DNA of 16,360 bases from an uncultured Haemophilus sp. (GTDB lineage: Bacteria; Pseudomonadota; Gammaproteobacteria; Enterobacterales; Pasteurellaceae). Under the pieces are notes generated by a model. It worked only from the letters and a program-made list of their open reading frames with translations, searched no databases and was not told the origin of the DNA. Within the stretch, counting starts at the first letter, position 1, and each line of letters opens with the position of its first letter. A program made the translations under genes and the position numbers. The stretch lies in the NCBI GenBank assembly GCA_905205995.1, contig CAJLFU010000037.1, positions 1 through 16,360 of the forward strand. The letters run 5' to 3'. This document shows, piece after piece, positions 13,820 through 16,360 of this stretch.

Positions 13820-14685
13820 TAGGCAACTTTAACAGCTTTGTAGTTTGTGCTTGGATTTAAGATCTCAAAACGTGCCGCAATAGGTTGGAGTTCGTAAGAT
13901 TTCAAATCAAAGGTAGTTTTCATTACACCCGCCACGGCATTATTCATTTTTTCAAAAGCTTCAACATCGTTGCCACAGTTTAAGTAATGTGCCAAGAAAG
14001 TACCCGCAATTAAATCACCTACACCAACAGGTTCAAAGTTAAATTTGTAAAGTGGACGACTTAAATGCCATACGCCTTCAGGTGTCGCCATAATAATTTC
14101 AAAGGTATCAGGATCATTTAATTTACCTGCTTTACCTAAGTGTTTAACCAACACTTTCTTCACACCTTTTGCTACTAATGCATTAGCGGCTTTCAGAACA
14201 TCATCAAAGGTGTTGATAGGGAAGTCAGAAAGCGTACGAAGTTCGGAAAGATTTGGGGTCATGATGTCCGCACGTGGAATGGCTTTTTCAATTAAGCGTT
14301 CGCGTACACCATCCGCCACCACGCAGACTTTTTCTGCATTTGGCATTACAGGATCGCACAAGTAAAGTGCATTTGGATTACGTGCTTTGATTTTTTCTAA
14401 AGCATAGATAATTTGGTCAACTTGCTCAGCTGAACCTAAATAGCCAGAAAGCAACGCATCACATTCTTGCAGTTTTCCAATGGCATCTAAACCGTTAGCA
14501 ATTTCACCAATTTGTTCTTGTGGAATCACCATGCCTGTCCATTTGCCATATTGAGTATGGTTAGAGAATTGCACGGTATTGAGTGCCCATACGTCTACAC
14601 CTAATAGCTGCATTGGAAAGGTGGCGGATTTATTACCGGCAAAACCATAAACTACGTGAGATTGGATAGCTAATACGTTTTTCAT
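13819..14685 (-). CDS. pdxY: pyridoxal kinase PdxY
   Basis: PdxY phosphorylates pyridoxal to pyridoxal 5'-phosphate with ATP, the salvage route for vitamin B6. The 288 residues are almost the E. coli length (287). The ribokinase-fold signatures are the N-terminal IQSHVVYGFAGNKSATFPMQ with the substrate-binding region, YLCDPVMPN (about 108-116), TPNLSEL (143-149) and the C-terminal GVGDLIAGTFLAHYL with D224 as catalytic base. The sequence groups with PdxY rather than PdxK by these segments (for example GYLGSAEQ). GGAG lies six bases before the ATG. It is followed directly by tilS, overlapping one base, and is separated from accA by a terminator, so pdxY-tilS is a separate transcription unit. 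Confidence 0.96.
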   Translation of the reverse strand: MKNVLAIQSHVVYGFAGNKSATFPMQLLGVDVWALNTVQFSNHTQYGKWTGMVIPQEQIGEIANGLDAIGKLQECDALLSGYLGSAEQVDQIIYALEKIKARNPNALYLCDPVMPNAEKVCVVADGVRERLIEKAIPRADIMTPNLSELRTLSDFPINTFDDVLKAANALVAKGVKKVLVKHLGKAGKLNDPDTFEIIMATPEGVWHLSRPLYKFNFEPVGVGDLIAGTFLAHYLNCGNDVEAFEKMNNAVAGVMKTTFDLKSYELQPIAARFEILNPSTNYKAVKVA

Positions 14686-14710
14686 TTTAAACTCCTTTTA
14701 CGTTATTTTT

Positions 14711-14719
14711 ATTTTAGCA
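14711..14719 (-). promoter_or_regulatory. likely extended -10 promoter of pdxY-tilS
   Basis: TGCTAAAAT on the minus strand is an extended -10 element 26 bases before the pdxY start. No good -35 hexamer is present. Instead a short dyad GATGC/GCATC (14722-14726 and 14735-14739) occupies the upstream part and could be a regulator site. Confidence 0.45.
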
Positions 14720-14761
14720 TTGATGCATTTTCTAGCATCCATGTATTATTCTTTAAACACA

Positions 14762-14792
14762 AAAAAGAGCGGTTAAATTAACCGCTCTTTTT
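14762..14792 (-). terminator. intrinsic terminator of accA
   Basis: A 31-base perfect palindrome: AAAAAGAGCGGTT pairs with AACCGCTCTTTTT around AAATT. It lies about eight bases past the accA stop on the minus strand. The arms contain AAGAGCGGT, one base away from the uptake-signal core, on both strands. Confidence 0.9.
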
Positions 14793-14800
14793 ATATATTA

Positions 14801-15748
14801 TTAACAATAGCCATAAGACATTAAACGTTCATAACGTCTTTCTAATAGGCCATCTTTGTCGAAGGTATCTAATTCGTTTAATTCTTCAATAAGACATTGT
14901 TTTAAATTACGTGCCATTTCATGATAATTACGATGTGCACCACCTAATGGCTCTGGAACGATATTATCAATTAAACCTAGCTCTTTTAAACGATCGGCTG
15001 TTAAGCCCATGACTTCTGCTGCGGTAGAGGCTTTTTCTGCGCTCTTCCATAAGATAGACGCACAACCTTCTGGTGAAATAACGGAATAAGTTGAATATTG
15101 CAACATATTCACTTTGTCACCCACACCAATTGCTAATGCACCACCGGAACCGCCTTCACCAATTACAGTACAGATAACAGGTACTTTTAAGGTAGACATT
15201 TCACGTAAGTTACGAGCAATCGCTTCAGATTGACCTCGTTCTTCCGCACCGATGCCCGGGTAAGCCCCTGGTGTGTCGATAAAGGTAATGATAGGTAAGT
15301 TGAAACGCTCAGCCATTTGCATTAAACGTAATGCTTTGCGATAGCCTTCAGGTGCCGGCATACCAAAGTTACGAGTCACTTTATCTTTTACTGTACGACC
15401 TTTTTGGTGACCGATAATCATTACCGCTCGCCCATCTAAACGAGCAAGACCACCTACGATTGCTTTATCATCTGCAAAGGCACGATCGCCCGCAAGTTCT
15501 TGGAAATCAGTAAAAATATGTTCGATATAATCAAGGGTGTATGGACGATTTGGGTGACGTGCCATACGAGAAACCTGCCACGCATCAAGATTTGCAAAGG
15601 TTTTTTTGGTTAATTCATCGCTTTTCTTTTGTAAGCGTTTAATTTCATCGTGTAAATCAATTTTGTCATCAGATGCTGAACGTAACGCTTCAATTTTGGC
15701 TTCAAGTTCAGCAATAGGTAATTCAAAATCTAAATATTCTTGGCTCAT
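14801..15748 (-). CDS. accA: acetyl-CoA carboxylase carboxyltransferase subunit alpha
   Basis: AccA pairs with AccD as the carboxyltransferase of acetyl-CoA carboxylase, which moves carboxyl from biotin to acetyl-CoA to give malonyl-CoA, the first committed step of fatty acid synthesis. The 315 residues fit the family (E. coli 319). There is an N-terminal helical region (about 1-60), then RMARHPNRPYTLDYI, the crotonase-like core with GHQKGR (113-118), FIDTPGAYPGIGAEERGQSEAIA (156-178) and the oxyanion-type glycine loop GEGGSGGALAIG (197-208), then SPEGCASILWK. AGGA lies six bases before the ATG. It is preceded by znuB with 87 bases between. I find no clear promoter there, so read-through from znuB or a promoter inside it is possible. 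A strong terminator follows. Confidence 0.98.
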   Translation of the reverse strand: MSQEYLDFELPIAELEAKIEALRSASDDKIDLHDEIKRLQKKSDELTKKTFANLDAWQVSRMARHPNRPYTLDYIEHIFTDFQELAGDRAFADDKAIVGGLARLDGRAVMIIGHQKGRTVKDKVTRNFGMPAPEGYRKALRLMQMAERFNLPIITFIDTPGAYPGIGAEERGQSEAIARNLREMSTLKVPVICTVIGEGGSGGALAIGVGDKVNMLQYSTYSVISPEGCASILWKSAEKASTAAEVMGLTADRLKELGLIDNIVPEPLGGAHRNYHEMARNLKQCLIEELNELDTFDKDGLLERRYERLMSYGYC

Positions 15749-15778
15749 TTCTTATCCTAAAATATCGTCAAAAGTTGT

Positions 15779-15806
15779 CCGCACTTTATCAAGATTTAAG
15801 GTGCGG
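15779..15806. repeat. imperfect inverted pair of uptake-like signals between znuB and accA
   Basis: CCGCACTT (15779-15786) and AAGGTGCGG (15798-15806) are an inverted pair with a one-base bulge. Each is one change from the exact uptake core (TCCGCACTT; AAGGTGCGGT with an inserted G). On the minus strand it is followed by ACAACTTTTG, a poor U-tract, so termination of znuB here would be weak. Confidence 0.5.
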
Positions 15807-15835
15807 TGCAAATGGTTTTCACTGGTTGGAGCGGA

Positions 15836-16360
15836 TTATAAATATTCCTTTTTTAGTAATGATAACAAAAACAAAAATGCGGAACAAATCACGACAGAAG
15901 GCCCCGCAGCGGTATCATAAAAGGCGGAAAGGAATAACCCGCCAACGACGGAAAGCATACTGATTAAAATCGCAATAAACACCATTTGTTCAGGTGTTTT
16001 GGCAAAACGTCTTGCTGTTGCGGCGGGAATAATTAAGAGAGATGTAATAATCAGGGCCCCAACAAACTTCATACTTAAGGCAATGGTAAGTGCGGTCAAA
16101 ATCATTAAAATAAATCGTATTTTTTTAATGTTAATGCCTTCCACTTGAGCCAGTTCAGGCGAAACTGTGGTGGAGAGTAAAGCTTGCCAGAAGTAAAGTA
16201 GTGTGCTTAATACAATGACGACACCCGCGGCAATGTAAGGTAAATCGTTAAAATTAATGGCAAGCAAATCCCCAAAAAGATAACTCATTAAATCTACGCG
16301 GACATTTTTAAGTAAGCCAACCGTGACTACACCAAGAGAAAGACAACTGTGTGCGATAAT
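15836..16360 (-). CDS. znuB: zinc ABC transporter permease ZnuB (5' part outside window)
   Basis: The inner-membrane permease of the high-affinity zinc importer ZnuABC. The reading frame is open to the right edge of the window, so only the C-terminal 174 residues are present. An internal Met at 16288 is not the real start, since upstream codons still read family sequence (IIAHSCLSLGVVTVGLLKN, then VRVDL). Recognisable segments are MSYLFGDLLAIN, ALTIALSMKFVGALIITSLL, IIPAATARRFAKTPEQM, and SAFYDTAAGPSVVICSAFL, closely matching the enteric ZnuB C-terminus. About five membrane segments remain. An exact uptake signal lies inside. Regulation by Zur would act upstream and cannot be seen. Confidence 0.95.
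   Translation of the reverse strand: MIAHSCLSLGVVTVGLLKNVRVDLMSYLFGDLLAINFNDLPYIAAGVVIVLSTLLYFWQALLSTTVSPELAQVEGINIKKIRFILMILTALTIALSMKFVGALIITSLLIIPAATARRFAKTPEQMVFIAILISMLSVVGGLFLSAFYDTAAGPSVVICSAFLFLLSLLKKEYL
16088..16096 (+). repeat. DNA uptake signal sequence
   Basis: Exact AAGTGCGGT followed by CAAAATCATTAAAATAAA, which fits both A/T-rich parts of the extended consensus. It lies inside znuB. Confidence 0.92.

Noticed and set aside
15606..15963. Plus-strand open frames opposite accA and znuB
   Set aside because: They are antisense to accA/znuB coding sequence and low in complexity; nothing supports translation.

Overview
The window is ordinary chromosomal backbone from a gamma-proteobacterium of the family Pasteurellaceae, most likely a Haemophilus species. 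The evidence is twelve exact copies of the Haemophilus-type DNA uptake signal core (AAGTGCGGT or its complement), an AT-rich composition, and proteins that read as close relatives of H. influenzae families (for example YciA with the same Asp44 as HI0827). I cannot fix the species. I lean towards H. parainfluenzae or a relative rather than H. influenzae Rd, because several neighbouring blocks here are far apart in Rd gene numbering as I remember it. I see no mobile element, phage gene, CRISPR array, toxin-antitoxin pair or undescribed defence system. No gap between genes exceeds about 210 bases.

Layout. (1) 1-1826: a tRNA-Val (minus, cut by the window edge), gltX (plus) and a tRNA-Ala (plus) closed by a strong terminator. 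(2) 1882-5184, minus: slt, trpR, mtgA, i.e. peptidoglycan lytic and synthetic enzymes around the Trp repressor, with a TrpR operator between slt and trpR. (3) 5251-7340, minus: the tight yciC-yciB-yciA-yciI operon (two membrane proteins, an acyl-CoA thioesterase and a YCII-domain protein). (4) 7452-9196, minus: purM-purN, consecutive purine biosynthesis genes behind a perfect PurR-type box. (5) 9349-11212: divergent yfcZ (minus) and fadL (plus), the long-chain fatty acid porin, sharing a 208-base intergenic region with good sigma70-type promoters and a FadR-like operator. (6) 11303-12510, plus: ogt and mutH, two DNA-repair genes overlapping by ATGA. (7) 12527-16360, minus: znuB (N-terminus outside the window), accA, pdxY and tilS.

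Working together: the genes cover tRNA charging and modification (gltX, tilS, two tRNAs), cell wall (mtgA, slt, yciB), lipid entry and synthesis (fadL, accA, possibly yciA), purines (purM, purN), vitamin B6 salvage (pdxY), DNA repair (ogt, mutH) and zinc uptake (znuB). The most informative non-coding signals are the TrpR half-site array overlapping the slt stop codon, the PurR box, the FadR-like site, the uptake-signal inverted pair acting as a terminator, and a CRP-like dyad upstream of yciC. All of these are read by eye and none has been tested.
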